Assembly (NCBI GenBank): GCA_035277485.1
Contig: DATEKK010000140.1
Coordinates: 1 to 31,966 of the forward strand
Origin: JADGGM01 sp035277485
GTDB lineage: Bacteria; Gemmatimonadota; Gemmatimonadetes; Gemmatimonadales; Gemmatimonadaceae
Direction: 5' to 3'
DNA length: 31,966 bases
Notes under the pieces: model-generated
Database searches by the model: none
What the model saw: the letters and a program-made list of their open reading frames with translations, nothing else
What the model was told of the DNA's origin: nothing
Made by a program: the position numbers and the translations under genes
In this document: positions 14,040-22,771 of the stretch, one piece after another
How positions within the stretch are numbered: the first letter of the stretch is position 1
Layout of the letters: each line of letters opens with the position of its first letter

Positions 14040-14824
14040 CGCCACGCCGCGACCGTTTCCACCGCGGCGTCGGGCGACGCCAGCAAGAACGAGAGATCGG
14101 AACCCGGCGGGTAATCCACCGCTTCGCGCCCGGCGATGAACACGCGCGCACCGGCACCGCCCTCCGGATGGCCCGTCAACTCCACGAGGCCGCCCGACAC
14201 GCGCAACGCACTCCCTTCGCGCAACCCCACCACCGGCACGCGCGGATGCAGCACCAGAAATTCCCCGATCCGTTCGGCGCGCGTCTCACCCTGATGCCCC
14301 GGGGGATGAAAGTCCGTGTAGTGCGCGTTGATCTGGAACGGTACGAGACCGAGGGCGCCGAGGCCCGGCGGTTCCGCGATCGGCATGTCGTTGGTGGTCG
14401 CGATGGTCGGGCACGCCACCACCGATCCGGCGCTCCAACCGATGTACGGCACGCCTGCGCGCACGCGCTCGCGCACGACACCGAGCAGTCCGGACATGGC
14501 GAGCTGCCGCAACAGCTGGAACGTGTTGCCGCCGCCGACGATGATGGCGCCCGCCTCGCGGACCGCCCGCGCCGGATCCGCGGCATGGTGCACCGCGTCG
14601 ACTTCCACGCCTAACGGAGTGAAGATCTCGTGCACGCGTTCGGCGTACACGTCCATCGAGAACGACACCGCGGCGAACGGGATGAACACCGCGCGTCCAA
14701 CGCCCGACAGCGCGTCCTCGAGCGCCGCCCGCGCATACACGAGCACCCGTCCGTCGGCGTCGCGCGAGTTGCTCAACAGCAACAGCCGGCGCGACGCCGG
14801 CCAGCCCATGGTATCGTTAGGCAT
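14036..14824 (-). CDS. pepE: Peptidase E (alpha-aspartyl dipeptidase, S51 family)
   Basis: 262 residues. Family S51 enzymes hydrolyse Asp-Xaa dipeptides in the cytoplasm. Motifs seen are LLLLSNSRDADG (14-25), FIPFAAVS, AIIVGGGNTFQLL (93-105), the Ser nucleophile in GWSAGS (S131), and FQINAHYTDFHPPGHQGETRAERI with His168 as the expected general base. Start at ATG 14824; an internal ATG (MGWPASRR) is possible. The initiator is overlapped by the DUF190 stop (GCC-TAA), and both lie in one copy of the GCCTAAC word, which serves as a stop for one gene and Pro-Asn codons for the next. Its end overlaps crcB by 4 nt. Its place between DUF190 and crcB is unusual and no metabolic reason is evident. Confidence 0.9.
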   Translation of the reverse strand: MPNDTMGWPASRRLLLLSNSRDADGRVLVYARAALEDALSGVGRAVFIPFAAVSFSMDVYAERVHEIFTPLGVEVDAVHHAADPARAVREAGAIIVGGGNTFQLLRQLAMSGLLGVVRERVRAGVPYIGWSAGSVVACPTIATTNDMPIAEPPGLGALGLVPFQINAHYTDFHPPGHQGETRAERIGEFLVLHPRVPVVGLREGSALRVSGGLVELTGHPEGGAGARVFIAGREAVDYPPGSDLSFLLASPDAAVETVAAWR

Positions 14825-15269
14825 CGGTCGAATCCGTCGTGTCGTCCACCGCGCGCCAGCTGCCCGTGATGTCGATGGGCCAGCTGGCCGGCCGCTCCTC
14901 CTCGGGCAAGTGCGGGCGGTACATGATCACCTTCGCCCGCTCCAACGTGATGAGACCGCCGCCGATCATGCCGTCCAGATCCGGCAGCAGTCCCTGGATC
15001 TGCTCCTCGGTATCGATGACCTCAATCACGATGGGAAGGTCGAGCGACAGCACTTCGATTCGATCGCTCCGCACCCGCGAGCTGGCACCGAATCCCATGA
15101 TCGCGCGGAGCACCGTCGCGCCGGCGCAGTGCCGCCGCCGGAGCAGCTCGACGATCTCGCGATACAACGGCTTGCCGTTGTGCTTGTCGCGCTCGCCGAT
15201 GTGGATGCGCATGAGCACGCGCTCGCCCTTGAAGCCGTGCATCGTGGCCGCACGGCCGGCCTCAGGCAT
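14817..15269 (-). CDS. DUF190-family protein (PII-like fold)
   Basis: 150 residues of the DUF190 family, commonly encoded with CrcB. The core reads GERVLMRIHIGERDKHNGKPLY, RRRHCAGATVLRAIMGFGASSRV, LSLDLPIVIEVIDTEEQIQG and GGLITLERAKVIMYRP. This alternating strand/helix pattern is typical of small PII-like regulators. Members are thought to be PII-like and possibly sensory (family knowledge), but the ligand is not settled. The start ATG lies 8 nt inside the 3' end of the ABC ATPase gene, and the stop overlaps the pepE ATG. A ~20-residue acidic tail, rich in Thr/Asp, follows the conserved part. This coupling places DUF190 between a transporter and CrcB, and a regulatory link to the transporter is plausible. 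Confidence 0.85.
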   Translation of the reverse strand: MPEAGRAATMHGFKGERVLMRIHIGERDKHNGKPLYREIVELLRRRHCAGATVLRAIMGFGASSRVRSDRIEVLSLDLPIVIEVIDTEEQIQGLLPDLDGMIGGGLITLERAKVIMYRPHLPEEERPASWPIDITGSWRAVDDTTDSTDA

Positions 15270-16629
15270 TGTAGTGCTCCTCGTCCAACCGCAGCTCGCC
15301 TTCCACGTCGTCGTAGCTGAACAGCTCCGCGTACCGGCCCCAGTCGATCAGCGTCTCGAATTGGCGCCGCGCTTCCGTCCGCGTGAACGATGTCTCGAGC
15401 TCGGTCAGCACTTCTTCGGCCTGCAACACGCGCGACTGGCTCGCCTCGAGGCGGTGCACGATCTCGCGCATGAGCGACAGGTGGTCGAGCACCGCGTGGC
15501 GGAACAACGTCTTCTGCGCGTCGAGCTCCAGCGGCGCGAAGCGTTGGCCTAACGGAGTGAGGAAGACGCTCCGCTCCTGGATGTCGGCGAACCCGAGCAG
15601 GTCGGTGGCCTCGGCGATGCGCAAGATGGTCTCGCCGCGCATCTGGAGGTCGCGCGCGAGATCGCTCAGCGTACCGGAATTCCCGATGCCCGAGAGGTAC
15701 TGCACGAAGCCCGTCAGATCGTCGATGCTCACGTCGGGCAGCGCCTGAAAGCGCCGCGGCCGCGCCGGTTCCGCCTTCCGCCGCTGGCGCGTCGGCGCGC
15801 GGGCGATGTATTGCTCCACCAGCTGCTCCGCATCCTCATCGGGATTCGTGATCACCTGGTAGATCGCATCCACGAGCCGCGTGCGCGCTGGACTTTTTTC
15901 GCGGCGCTCCGTGGGACGCAACCCCTTGAGCTCGACGCGCACGCGCCCGGGATTCGCGCCGAACACCAGGATGCGATCGGCCATCGATACCGCTTCATCG
16001 ATGTTGTGCGTCACCATCAATACGGATTTCGTCGGCATCGCGCTGTCCGACCACAGATCGCGCAGCTCGCCACGCAGCGTTTCAGCGGTCAGTACGTCGA
16101 GCGCCGAGAACGGCTCGTCCATGAACAGGATTTCGGGCTGCACCACCAGCGCGCGCGCAAAACCCACGCGCTGCTTCATGCCGCCCGACAACTCTTTCGG
16201 AAACGCTTCCTCGAAGCCGTCGAGACCGATCAGGTCGATGGCCCGCAGCGTCCGCTCGCGGCGCTCGGCTTCCGGAACCTCAGTGGCCAACAAACCGAGC
16301 TCCACATTCTGGTACACGGTGAGCCACGGGAAGAGCGCGAATCCCTGGAACACGATCGCGACTTGTCGGTTAGGCCCGTGCAGCGGCGCCCCGCGCGCAA
16401 GCACGCGGCCCTCCGATGGTTGCAACAGACCCGCGAGAATGCGCAGCAGTGTCGACTTCCCGGAACCCGATGGGCCCAGCAACGCCACGAATTCGTTCTC
16501 GCGCAGCTCGAGGTCGATGCGTTCGAGCACCGGCGCCGTGTCGTCGCTGAAGAACTTGCGCACGCCGTCGGCTGCCAGCAGCACGGTGCCGGGCGGCTTG
16601 GGAGCGAGTGCGCGCGTCGTGGTTGCCAT
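15262..16629 (-). CDS. ABC transporter ATPase with C-terminal AAA-associated domain
   Basis: 455 residues. The N-terminal half is a NitT/TauT-type ABC ATPase: Walker A GPSGSGKST (52-60), Q-loop VFQGFALFPW, signature LSGGMKQR (147-154), Walker B ILFMDE (167-172) and H-loop VTHNID. The remainder (about 280-455) matches the AAA-associated C-terminal domain found on some nitrate/sulfonate-type ATPases. It has winged-helix-like and leucine-rich segments (SDLARDLQMRGETILRIAEA, FADIQERSVFLTPLGQRF), plausibly regulatory. It follows the permease by 21 bp and would energise it. No periplasmic binding-protein gene is in the window, so the substrate is unknown; nitrate, taurine, sulfonate and thiamine-precursor uptake are the usual possibilities. 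Related systems lie near DUF190/CrcB in other genomes, but that is recollection. Confidence 0.88.
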   Translation of the reverse strand: MATTTRALAPKPPGTVLLAADGVRKFFSDDTAPVLERIDLELRENEFVALLGPSGSGKSTLLRILAGLLQPSEGRVLARGAPLHGPNRQVAIVFQGFALFPWLTVYQNVELGLLATEVPEAERRERTLRAIDLIGLDGFEEAFPKELSGGMKQRVGFARALVVQPEILFMDEPFSALDVLTAETLRGELRDLWSDSAMPTKSVLMVTHNIDEAVSMADRILVFGANPGRVRVELKGLRPTERREKSPARTRLVDAIYQVITNPDEDAEQLVEQYIARAPTRQRRKAEPARPRRFQALPDVSIDDLTGFVQYLSGIGNSGTLSDLARDLQMRGETILRIAEATDLLGFADIQERSVFLTPLGQRFAPLELDAQKTLFRHAVLDHLSLMREIVHRLEASQSRVLQAEEVLTELETSFTRTEARRQFETLIDWGRYAELFSYDDVEGELRLDEEHYNA

Positions 16630-16650
16630 CGGTGTCCTCGTCCAGGCGAA

Positions 16651-18420
16651 TCAGCCGAGACGGAAACGCGTTTCCGCGTAGCCGTAGAGTCGGCGCCAGA
16701 GCAGACGATTCATCACGATCACGATGCCCGCCATGACGAGCGTACCGGCGAGCAAAATCGGGAAATCGCCGTGCTCCGCCGCGCCGGCAATCAGCGCGCC
16801 CAACCCGGTGGTGCTCGTGGTGTGGCCCGCGAACGTCACGTACTCGGCCACGATGCTCGCGTTCCAGGCGCCGCCCGTGGCGGTGATCATGCCCGTCACG
16901 AGATACGGGAAGATGGCAGGAAGAATGAGCGTCTTCCAGCGGCGCCAGCCCGCCACGTGATACATGGTCGCCGCCTCCTTGAGATCGGACGGAATCGCCA
17001 TCGCGCCCGCGATCACGTTGAACAGCACGTACCACTGCGTGCCGAGCAGCATGAGCGCGACCGCCGCCACGTTGAGACCGCCCGGAATCGCCAGCAGCGC
17101 GAGCAGCAGCACCGGGAACACCGCGGTCGCGGGAATCGATGCCGTGATCTGCACGATGGGTTGCAGACGCCTCGCCCAACGTGGGTTCGTGCCGATCGCG
17201 ACACCCGCCGGGACGGTCCACGCCGCGGCGATCAGCAGCGCGATGGTCGTTCGCGCCAGCGTCGCGGCGGCGCTCACGCCCACGCGGCCCCAGTCGCCTT
17301 CCGTTAGGCCGCTCAGCGTGCCTGCCGCGAGCACCAGGCCCCAGACCACGGCCGCCGCGGCGAGCACGAGTGCTGCGATGCCGGCGATACGCCGCCGGTG
17401 CCGACGGGCCGGCGGCATGTCGGCAGGGGCCGTATCGGGCGTGTCACCGTTTCGTGACGCGCCCAACGCATGGTCGATCCGCTTGCCGGCCGGCCGCAGC
17501 ACTCGCGACCGCAATGCATCGATCAAACGAGAGCCGCGCAGCGCGTCCAGCACGCGTGACGAGGGCGCATCGCCGCCCGCGCTCTCGAACTTGAACCGGT
17601 CCGACCAGGCCAGCATCGGACGCCACAGAATCTGGTCGAGCAGCACGATCACGATGACCAGCGTGAGCAGTCCGTACACCAATGCGCGCGTGTCGCCGGC
17701 ATCGGCGGCGGCGGCGAGGTACGAACCCAATCCCGGCAACCGCAGACGCCCGTCGCCAACGGCGAATTGCTCGCTCGCCATGAGGAAGAACCATCCACCC
17801 GCCCAGCTCATCATGCTGTTCGCGATGAGCGAGATCACGCCGAACGGCAACTCGAGACGCGTGAATTTTCGCCAGAACCCAAGGCGGTAAATCCGCGCCG
17901 CTTCGGTGAGCTCGCTCGGAATCGTGATCAGCGACTGATGGAAGCTGAAGGCGAGATTCCAGGCCTGGCTGGTGAAGATGAGAATCACGGCCGCGAGCTC
18001 GAGGCCGAGCGTGCGTCCTGGAAAGAGCGCCACGAGGCCGAGCACCACGCCCGGCATGAACGACAGGATCGGAATGCTCTGCAAGATGTCGAGCAGCGGC
18101 AGCAGCACGCGCTCCGCTGCTTTGCTCGATGCCGCGAAGCGCGCGTACGCAATCGAGAACACGAGCGACACGAGGTACGCGAGCACCATCCGCAACGTGG
18201 ACAGCGCCGCGTAGTACGGCAGCCGTATTGGAGAGAGCGAGATGCGGAAGCCGGGCGACAACGGAGCGCGCCATTCTGCCGCGGCGCGCATGACGCCGAC
18301 CGTAACGGCTGCCACCGCGCACAGGAGGACGAACTCCACCCAGCGCGGCGCAGGCGTCGTGACAACCGGCGCCGCGGGCGCGCGTCCCTCTGTAACGACG
18401 GGTGCGATCGGCTGCGCCAT
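16651..18420 (-). CDS. Fused ABC permease, two BPD-type domains
   Basis: 589 residues containing two binding-protein-dependent permease domains in one chain, so a single protein supplies both membrane halves. Domain 1 (about 25-285) contains LPLLDILQSIPILSFMPG and the EAA-like cytoplasmic loop SELTEAARIYRLGFWRKFTRLELP. A charged linker of roughly 90 residues follows (DRFKFESAGG through PPARRHRRR). Domain 2 (about 345-589) contains ITASIPATAVFPVLLLAL and the loop SDLKEAATMYHVAGWRRWKTLILP. Each EAA loop should dock on the adjacent ATPase. Fused forms are less common than separate permeases. The gene is the first in the minus-strand chain. A hairpin in the 107-bp upstream gap probably ends the neighbouring S46 transcript. 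Confidence 0.88.
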   Translation of the reverse strand: MAQPIAPVVTEGRAPAAPVVTTPAPRWVEFVLLCAVAAVTVGVMRAAAEWRAPLSPGFRISLSPIRLPYYAALSTLRMVLAYLVSLVFSIAYARFAASSKAAERVLLPLLDILQSIPILSFMPGVVLGLVALFPGRTLGLELAAVILIFTSQAWNLAFSFHQSLITIPSELTEAARIYRLGFWRKFTRLELPFGVISLIANSMMSWAGGWFFLMASEQFAVGDGRLRLPGLGSYLAAAADAGDTRALVYGLLTLVIVIVLLDQILWRPMLAWSDRFKFESAGGDAPSSRVLDALRGSRLIDALRSRVLRPAGKRIDHALGASRNGDTPDTAPADMPPARRHRRRIAGIAALVLAAAAVVWGLVLAAGTLSGLTEGDWGRVGVSAAATLARTTIALLIAAAWTVPAGVAIGTNPRWARRLQPIVQITASIPATAVFPVLLLALLAIPGGLNVAAVALMLLGTQWYVLFNVIAGAMAIPSDLKEAATMYHVAGWRRWKTLILPAIFPYLVTGMITATGGAWNASIVAEYVTFAGHTTSTTGLGALIAGAAEHGDFPILLAGTLVMAGIVIVMNRLLWRRLYGYAETRFRLG

Positions 18421-18475
18421 GCGGGATCGAGGTTCGGGAGACGAGGAAGAAAAACTTCGCAGCCCCGAGACGGAA

Positions 18476-18509
18476 GGGGCCCGGCGACGGAAACTCCGCG
18501 CCGGGCCCC
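18476..18509 (-). terminator. GC-rich hairpin after the S46 peptidase gene
   Basis: A perfect 11-bp stem, GGGGCCCGGCG paired with CGCCGGGCCCC, surrounds a 12-nt loop. It lies 19 nt after the S46 stop on the minus strand and before the permease start. It has no immediate U-tract (a T5 run occurs about 25 nt further), so termination is plausible but not certain. Confidence 0.55.
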
Positions 18510-18527
18510 GTCATTCGGCGACCCGGC

Positions 18528-20714
18528 CTACTTCCCTTCGAGCTCGTCCGCCAACCGCGCCGATTCGTACACGTTGCGCAGCGCTTCGATGATCGCGCGG
18601 GACGACACACTTACCGACCGCGCCACGTCGTCGGTGAAAATGAATCGGTTAGGCAGGGACTCGATGTTGCCGTCGAAGATGAGACCCACGAGCTCGCCAT
18701 CGCGGTTGATCACGGGACTGCCCGAGTTCCCGCCGATGATGTCGTTGGTCGACACGAAGTCGAGCGGCGTGGTGAGGTCCATCTTGGCGCGTTGCTGCAT
18801 CCACCGGTCGGGCAGATGGAACGGCGGCTTGTCGTCGAACGCGGTCGCGTGGCCGAACATGCCATAGAACGTCGTCTTGTAGGGCGCGATCGTCCCGTTG
18901 TACGGATAGCCCTTCACCACGCCGTCGGTGATGCGCAGCGTGAACGTCGCGTCGGGCGGCAGCTTCGTGTTGTACACCGCGAAGAGCGCCTGCCCCACCC
19001 GATCCGTGTTGGCCGACACGATGTCGTCGAGCCGCGCCTGCTCCGTCTGCGACTGGTCGGCTAACGGAGCGATCTTGCGCGCCAGGACGATCATGGGATC
19101 GGTGGACGTGTCCACCGCCGCCTTGCCGCCATCGAGCAAGGCTTGCCGCGCCGTGAGCGACGCGAGCTTGGTGCCCGACAGCAGCGACGCCGCGACATCT
19201 TCCGGCGCGCGCACGCCTAACAGAATGGTGCGGTAGGGATCGTTAGGCGGCAGCCCCTGCTGCACCGCCTTGAGGAACGACGTCAGCTCGGTACGCTCGG
19301 CCGTCGAGTCGATGGGCTGGTCCGCCAGCACCGCTTGGCGGATGCGTGCGAGACCGTCGCCGCGGTATTGCGGCAGACGCTTCGCCTGGGCCAGCGCGCT
19401 TTCCGCCGGCAAGCGCACGATGGCCCCAGCCCAATTCAGGAGCTGCGAGCCGAACGGTGGATTGAAGCTGAAGCCGTAATAGTTGCTCTCAGCCGCCATC
19501 GCGGTGAGCTGCCGCTCCGCGTTCGCAATCTCCGTCCATGCGCTGCCATACTTGGGTCGCAGCGCGGGGTCCGCGTCCACGCGCGCGCGCAGATCGCGCT
19601 CGAACGCGGCCTTCCGCGCCATGATCGCCGTGTCGAGCAACCCCGCGCGGTAGCCCGTAATCGCCTTCTTCGAGTTCTCGATGTTGAAGATCAGGTTCTC
19701 GTACTTGCGTTTGTTCTCCGCGCTCTGCGCGCTCAGCGCGTTGAGCGTCGCGATCGTGCGATCGAACGCGGCGAGCGTGAACGGATACTGCACGTCGCGC
19801 AGATACTGCATCTGGGCGAGCGTGAGCAGCCGGCCGGTCGAGCCCGGGTTGCCGGTCACGAACACCAGGTCGCCCTCGCGCGCGCCGGATTTGCTCCACT
19901 TGAGGTAGTCCGTCACGACCATTGGCGAGTCGTTCTGGTACACGCGCAACAGCGCCATGTCGAGGTCGTATCGCGGATACGTGAAGTTGTCCGGATCCCC
20001 GCCGAAGAACGCCGCCTCCTCCTCCGGCACCATCACCAGCCTAACGTCGGTATATCGCTGGTACCGGTAGAGCGAGTACATCCCGCCCTGATAGAGCGTC
20101 ACGACCTCGCATCGCAGGTGCGTCGACGACTGACACTCGTTCTGCACCTGAGCGATCACCGAATCCCGCTGCTGCACCTGCGCATCCGCGGTCTTGGCGG
20201 TCACCGCTCCGCGAATCTGCCGCGTGACATCCGAGATCGACTGCAGTTGGTCGACGTATAGCGTCGAGCACTTGCGCTCATCGGCCACCGTCGCCGCGAC
20301 GAAGCCGGTCGTGTTGTAGTCGGTGTCCGATGGTGACGCCGAGGCGACGCACGCTCGCGCGCAGTGATGGTTAGTCAATACCAATCCGCGCGCCGAGACG
20401 AACGACGCCGAGCATCCCGGCAGACGCACCGATGCACGTTGTACGTGGTTGAGCCACGTCGAGTCCGGCGTGAATCCGTACGTCTGCTTCCAGTACTCGA
20501 GCGGCGGTGCATCGAACGTCCACATCGTGCCCGCTTCTTTCACATACTTCGCCGGACCGAGCGGCACCGGCAACCGGGGCGGCTCCTTCGGCACACGTGT
20601 CGGCGGCTTGCGAGTCGTGACCTGCGCCGGCAACATCGATGGAAGCCCAACGGAAAAAACTGCGATTGCTACAATGGCACGACGGAGCGAACGGAGCAGG
20701 CAGTCGATGTGCAT
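18528..20714 (-). CDS. S46-family dipeptidyl-peptidase (DPP7-like)
   Basis: Serine exopeptidase that releases N-terminal dipeptides in the periplasm. It has 728 residues and a signal peptide (LLRSLRRAIVAIAVFSVG, cleaved near PAQ31). Chymotrypsin-fold triad: His in LTNHHCA (H116/H117), Asp in YDLDMALLR (about D252) and Ser664 in GGNSGSPV. At 18 residues past the Ser is Gly682 in GLIFDGNIE. DPP7 has Gly and DPP11 has Arg at this position (residue 673 against Ser655 in Porphyromonas, from memory), so a preference for hydrophobic rather than acidic penultimate residues is inferred. Pro-rich N-terminal linker (residues 36-55). Length matches the family. No regulatory partner is adjacent. Confidence 0.95.
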   Translation of the reverse strand: MHIDCLLRSLRRAIVAIAVFSVGLPSMLPAQVTTRKPPTRVPKEPPRLPVPLGPAKYVKEAGTMWTFDAPPLEYWKQTYGFTPDSTWLNHVQRASVRLPGCSASFVSARGLVLTNHHCARACVASASPSDTDYNTTGFVAATVADERKCSTLYVDQLQSISDVTRQIRGAVTAKTADAQVQQRDSVIAQVQNECQSSTHLRCEVVTLYQGGMYSLYRYQRYTDVRLVMVPEEEAAFFGGDPDNFTYPRYDLDMALLRVYQNDSPMVVTDYLKWSKSGAREGDLVFVTGNPGSTGRLLTLAQMQYLRDVQYPFTLAAFDRTIATLNALSAQSAENKRKYENLIFNIENSKKAITGYRAGLLDTAIMARKAAFERDLRARVDADPALRPKYGSAWTEIANAERQLTAMAAESNYYGFSFNPPFGSQLLNWAGAIVRLPAESALAQAKRLPQYRGDGLARIRQAVLADQPIDSTAERTELTSFLKAVQQGLPPNDPYRTILLGVRAPEDVAASLLSGTKLASLTARQALLDGGKAAVDTSTDPMIVLARKIAPLADQSQTEQARLDDIVSANTDRVGQALFAVYNTKLPPDATFTLRITDGVVKGYPYNGTIAPYKTTFYGMFGHATAFDDKPPFHLPDRWMQQRAKMDLTTPLDFVSTNDIIGGNSGSPVINRDGELVGLIFDGNIESLPNRFIFTDDVARSVSVSSRAIIEALRNVYESARLADELEGK

Positions 20715-20839
20715 AGGCCTCGTCGATTCGAAATGGGCGAAAATCGGCCAGAGCCAAATTCGGTCATCGAGCGACGGAGCGAAAGGTCTGGTCGCTCGTC
20801 ATGAGCGTCAGGAAAGCTGGCACGGAGCTCGCACTACGG

Positions 20840-20868
20840 TTGACGCACGTAGTCGTGCGGATTACCAT
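20840..20868 (+). promoter_or_regulatory. Sigma70-like promoter candidate for the NlpC/P60 gene
   Basis: TTGACG at 20840-20845 and TACCAT at 20863-20868 are separated by 17 bp, the ideal spacing. They lie ~87 bp upstream of the NlpC/P60 ATG, in the 240-bp divergent region shared with the S46 gene. The -10 match is moderate; the rest of this gap shows no gene or RNA structure that I recognise. Confidence 0.4.
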
Positions 20869-20954
20869 GCGCTCGCCCAAGCGGGTTGCTCGGGCAAGCG
20901 CGCATTCGTCTGTTCGAGCACACACGAATCTCCTACACCACTCGCTCGCACGAG

Positions 20955-21536
20955 ATGCCGCGTCGCTCACACTTTCATCTTGCTGTCGTCGCGGCGCTCG
21001 CGGCCGGTCTCGTGATGAGCCCAAGGGCGCTCCGCGCGCAAGATGGTGTGCGCACCACGCCTCCCGTCCAAGAACCAGAATCTTTCACGGCCCTCCGCCA
21101 CTCCGCGCTCGCGCTTGGCGATTCCATAGTCGACCTGGCGCGTGAACAGTTGGGCAAGCGCTATGTGTTTGGCGGGGCGTCGCCGCGACGCGGCTTCGAC
21201 TGCAGCGGCTTGGTACAGTACATCGCGAGCCTGTTGCACATCGAGTTGCCGCGCACCGCTCGTCTGCAAGCGCGCGCCGGCGAGGCGATCGCGAAAGACA
21301 CGGCGCAGCTCCTGCCCGGCGACCTCGTCACGTTCGGTCGCGGCTCGCGCATCACGCACATCGGGATCTACGTCGGCAACGGACGCTTCATCCACGCGAG
21401 CACGAAAGCCGGCCGCGTGATCGAGACGACGCTCCTTCGGCCATCGGCGCGCGGCATCAAACCGTGGCAGGGTGTCCGTCGTATTGCCCTAACCGACGTG
21501 GACGCGACGGCGCTAAGCGACGCACCGTTGCGTTGA
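20955..21536 (+). CDS. NlpC/P60 peptidoglycan endopeptidase, secreted
   Basis: 193 residues. The signal peptide MPRRSHFHLAVVAALAAG ends near RAQ29. A short linker precedes an NlpC/P60 domain: the catalytic Cys is C83 in FDCSGLVQYIA, the base His is H135 in RITHIGIYVGNG, and a third polar residue is probably H147 in RFIHAST. The GGASPRRGFDCSG loop and LPGDLVTF are typical. Predicted to cut D-gamma-glutamyl-meso-diaminopimelate links in cell wall stem peptides. Upstream in-frame TTG at 20886 is rejected because the ATG starts the signal peptide. It runs divergently from the S46 gene and convergently into the CapA-like gene, with a 7-bp gap at the stops. Confidence 0.92.
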   Translation: MPRRSHFHLAVVAALAAGLVMSPRALRAQDGVRTTPPVQEPESFTALRHSALALGDSIVDLAREQLGKRYVFGGASPRRGFDCSGLVQYIASLLHIELPRTARLQARAGEAIAKDTAQLLPGDLVTFGRGSRITHIGIYVGNGRFIHASTKAGRVIETTLLRPSARGIKPWQGVRRIALTDVDATALSDAPLR

Positions 21537-21543
21537 CGCCGCC

Positions 21544-22707
21544 TCAGGGCTCGCGCACCGTCGCTTCGACGAGGAGCCGCGCACCCGACTTCGGAAAATC
21601 CAGCTTCGACAACGAATCCGCCAACACCGCGGCCCGCGCGCGCGGATCAGCGCGCACGAGACCGGGTGCACGCTGTCGCGTCGAAATGAGGCGCACGGCG
21701 CTCACCCCGCCGTGGCGATCCATTGTTGCGCAGAGCAGGGCACCGCGGTCGAGCGGACTGTCGAGCGCGAACGGTCCGTACGTGACGAGGTTGCCTAACG
21801 AATAGGCGATGAGCGCGCCGTGGCGCCATTCGATGGCGCGCACCACGTGCGGTCCATGCCCAACGACGAGCGTCGCGCCCGCATCCACCGCCGCGTGCGC
21901 GAACGCCACCGGATTTCCTCGGCGCTCATCCAGGTACGTCTCCATCGTGTCTCGCGTGCGCTGGGCATTCGCGCCTTCGGCGCCCAAGTGCATCGTGACC
22001 ACGAGCCGCCGATAGCGCGCAGAGGCGCGCGAGACGTGGCGTCGCACCGCGGCCAGGTTTCGCGCATCGGGTTCACCCGAGCTGCCGAAGCCGAGGAACG
22101 CAATCGTGTCGCCGCGAGAGGTGACGACCGGAGTCGCGATGGTGTCCGCGCCCGTCACGTGCACGCCCGCTTGCGCGAGTGCGTCGAGCGTGTGCGTGAG
22201 ACCGGACACGCCGGCGTCACGCGAGTGATTGTTGGCGACGTTGGCGACGACCTCTCCGCTGTCGCGCAAATGACGGAGCGCTGACGCTGCCGATGTAGGC
22301 ATACGGAGCGCATAACAGCGCGCTGTGGCGCTCGAGCATTTGGCGGTCGTGTCGGCGCTGGTCACGCTGTCACCAATCGCGCCCTCGAGATTCACCATCA
22401 CCAGGTCGGCACCGGCACCATTGAGCATCGGGATCAACGGAGCCAACAACTGCGACGGCTCTGGCAGCGCCTGCGGTCTATGGCGCATCCATTTCGCGGC
22501 GCGATCCACCCATGTCGTATCGAGGTTGGTGCCCAGCGAGACGTCGCCGCCCATGCACACGCGGACGGCGCTCGAATCGGCGCGCGTTATCATGGCTTGA
22601 GCGCCGAGTGGCGTTGCGAGGAAGAGGAGGGCCGCAAAGCAGCACGCCAGCAGGTGCGAGAGGGCGGTCGGAACGACCGCTTTACGGCATGTCCGCTTTT
22701 GGGACAC
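21544..22707 (-). CDS. CapA-family metallophosphatase-like protein, secreted
   Basis: 387 residues from the GTG at 22707, chosen because it gives a signal peptide with a basic start (QKRTCRK) followed by LSHLLACCFAALLFLA and GAQA. The frame stays open to 22842, with an ATG at about 22767 as the main alternative, but those residues look non-conserved. The CapA/PgsA domain (calcineurin-like fold) shows GDVSLGTN, LVMVNLEGAIGD, VVANVANNHSRD, GAG-like SSGEPDARN and GATLVVGHGPHV, ending ALIAYSLGNLV. CapA proteins take part in poly-gamma-glutamate or capsule metabolism; no other capsule genes lie here, so the role is uncertain. Confidence 0.88.
   Translation of the reverse strand: MSQKRTCRKAVVPTALSHLLACCFAALLFLATPLGAQAMITRADSSAVRVCMGGDVSLGTNLDTTWVDRAAKWMRHRPQALPEPSQLLAPLIPMLNGAGADLVMVNLEGAIGDSVTSADTTAKCSSATARCYALRMPTSAASALRHLRDSGEVVANVANNHSRDAGVSGLTHTLDALAQAGVHVTGADTIATPVVTSRGDTIAFLGFGSSGEPDARNLAAVRRHVSRASARYRRLVVTMHLGAEGANAQRTRDTMETYLDERRGNPVAFAHAAVDAGATLVVGHGPHVVRAIEWRHGALIAYSLGNLVTYGPFALDSPLDRGALLCATMDRHGGVSAVRLISTRQRAPGLVRADPRARAAVLADSLSKLDFPKSGARLLVEATVREP
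22690..22706. promoter_or_regulatory. TGTCC-N7-GGACA palindrome upstream of the efflux operon
   Basis: Symmetrical half-sites TGTCC and GGACA lie ~65 bp before the -24/-12 candidate at 22755. A second inverted pair, TGGACAA and TTGTCCA, spans 22756-22788. Such dyads are what an NtrC-type activator would bind, so this is a guess for the operator of the RR at 28422. It abuts the assumed CapA start codon. Confidence 0.35.
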
Positions 22708-22754
22708 GCATTCCCATTGGCGGGCACCTGGCGAGCCAAAATCGAGATGCCCTC

Positions 22755-22771
22755 CTGGACAAACCATTGCC
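22755..22771 (+). promoter_or_regulatory. Sigma54 (-24/-12) promoter candidate for the efflux operon
   Basis: The stretch CTGGACAAACCATTGCC has GG and GC separated by exactly 10 bases, with TGG at -24 and TTGC at -12, the sigma54 spacing. The -24 box is imperfect (TGGAC, not TGGCAC). It lies 109 bp upstream of the adaptor gene, whose operon ends in a sigma54-type activator. Another GG-N10-GC match, TTGGCGGGCACCTGGC, is at 22717-22732. Confidence 0.5.

Noticed and set aside
13048..14157. 369-residue start of the outer-membrane protein
   Set aside because: Overlaps crcB in another frame; the GTG at 13623 has a good ribosome site and begins a signal peptide.
15811..17307. 498-residue plus-strand ORF
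   Set aside because: Lies opposite the ABC ATPase and permease genes, with His/Arg-rich, antisense composition and no family motif.
18421..18527. Fluoride riboswitch upstream of the crcB operon
   Set aside because: The 107-bp gap shows only the GC hairpin and no crcB-motif features.
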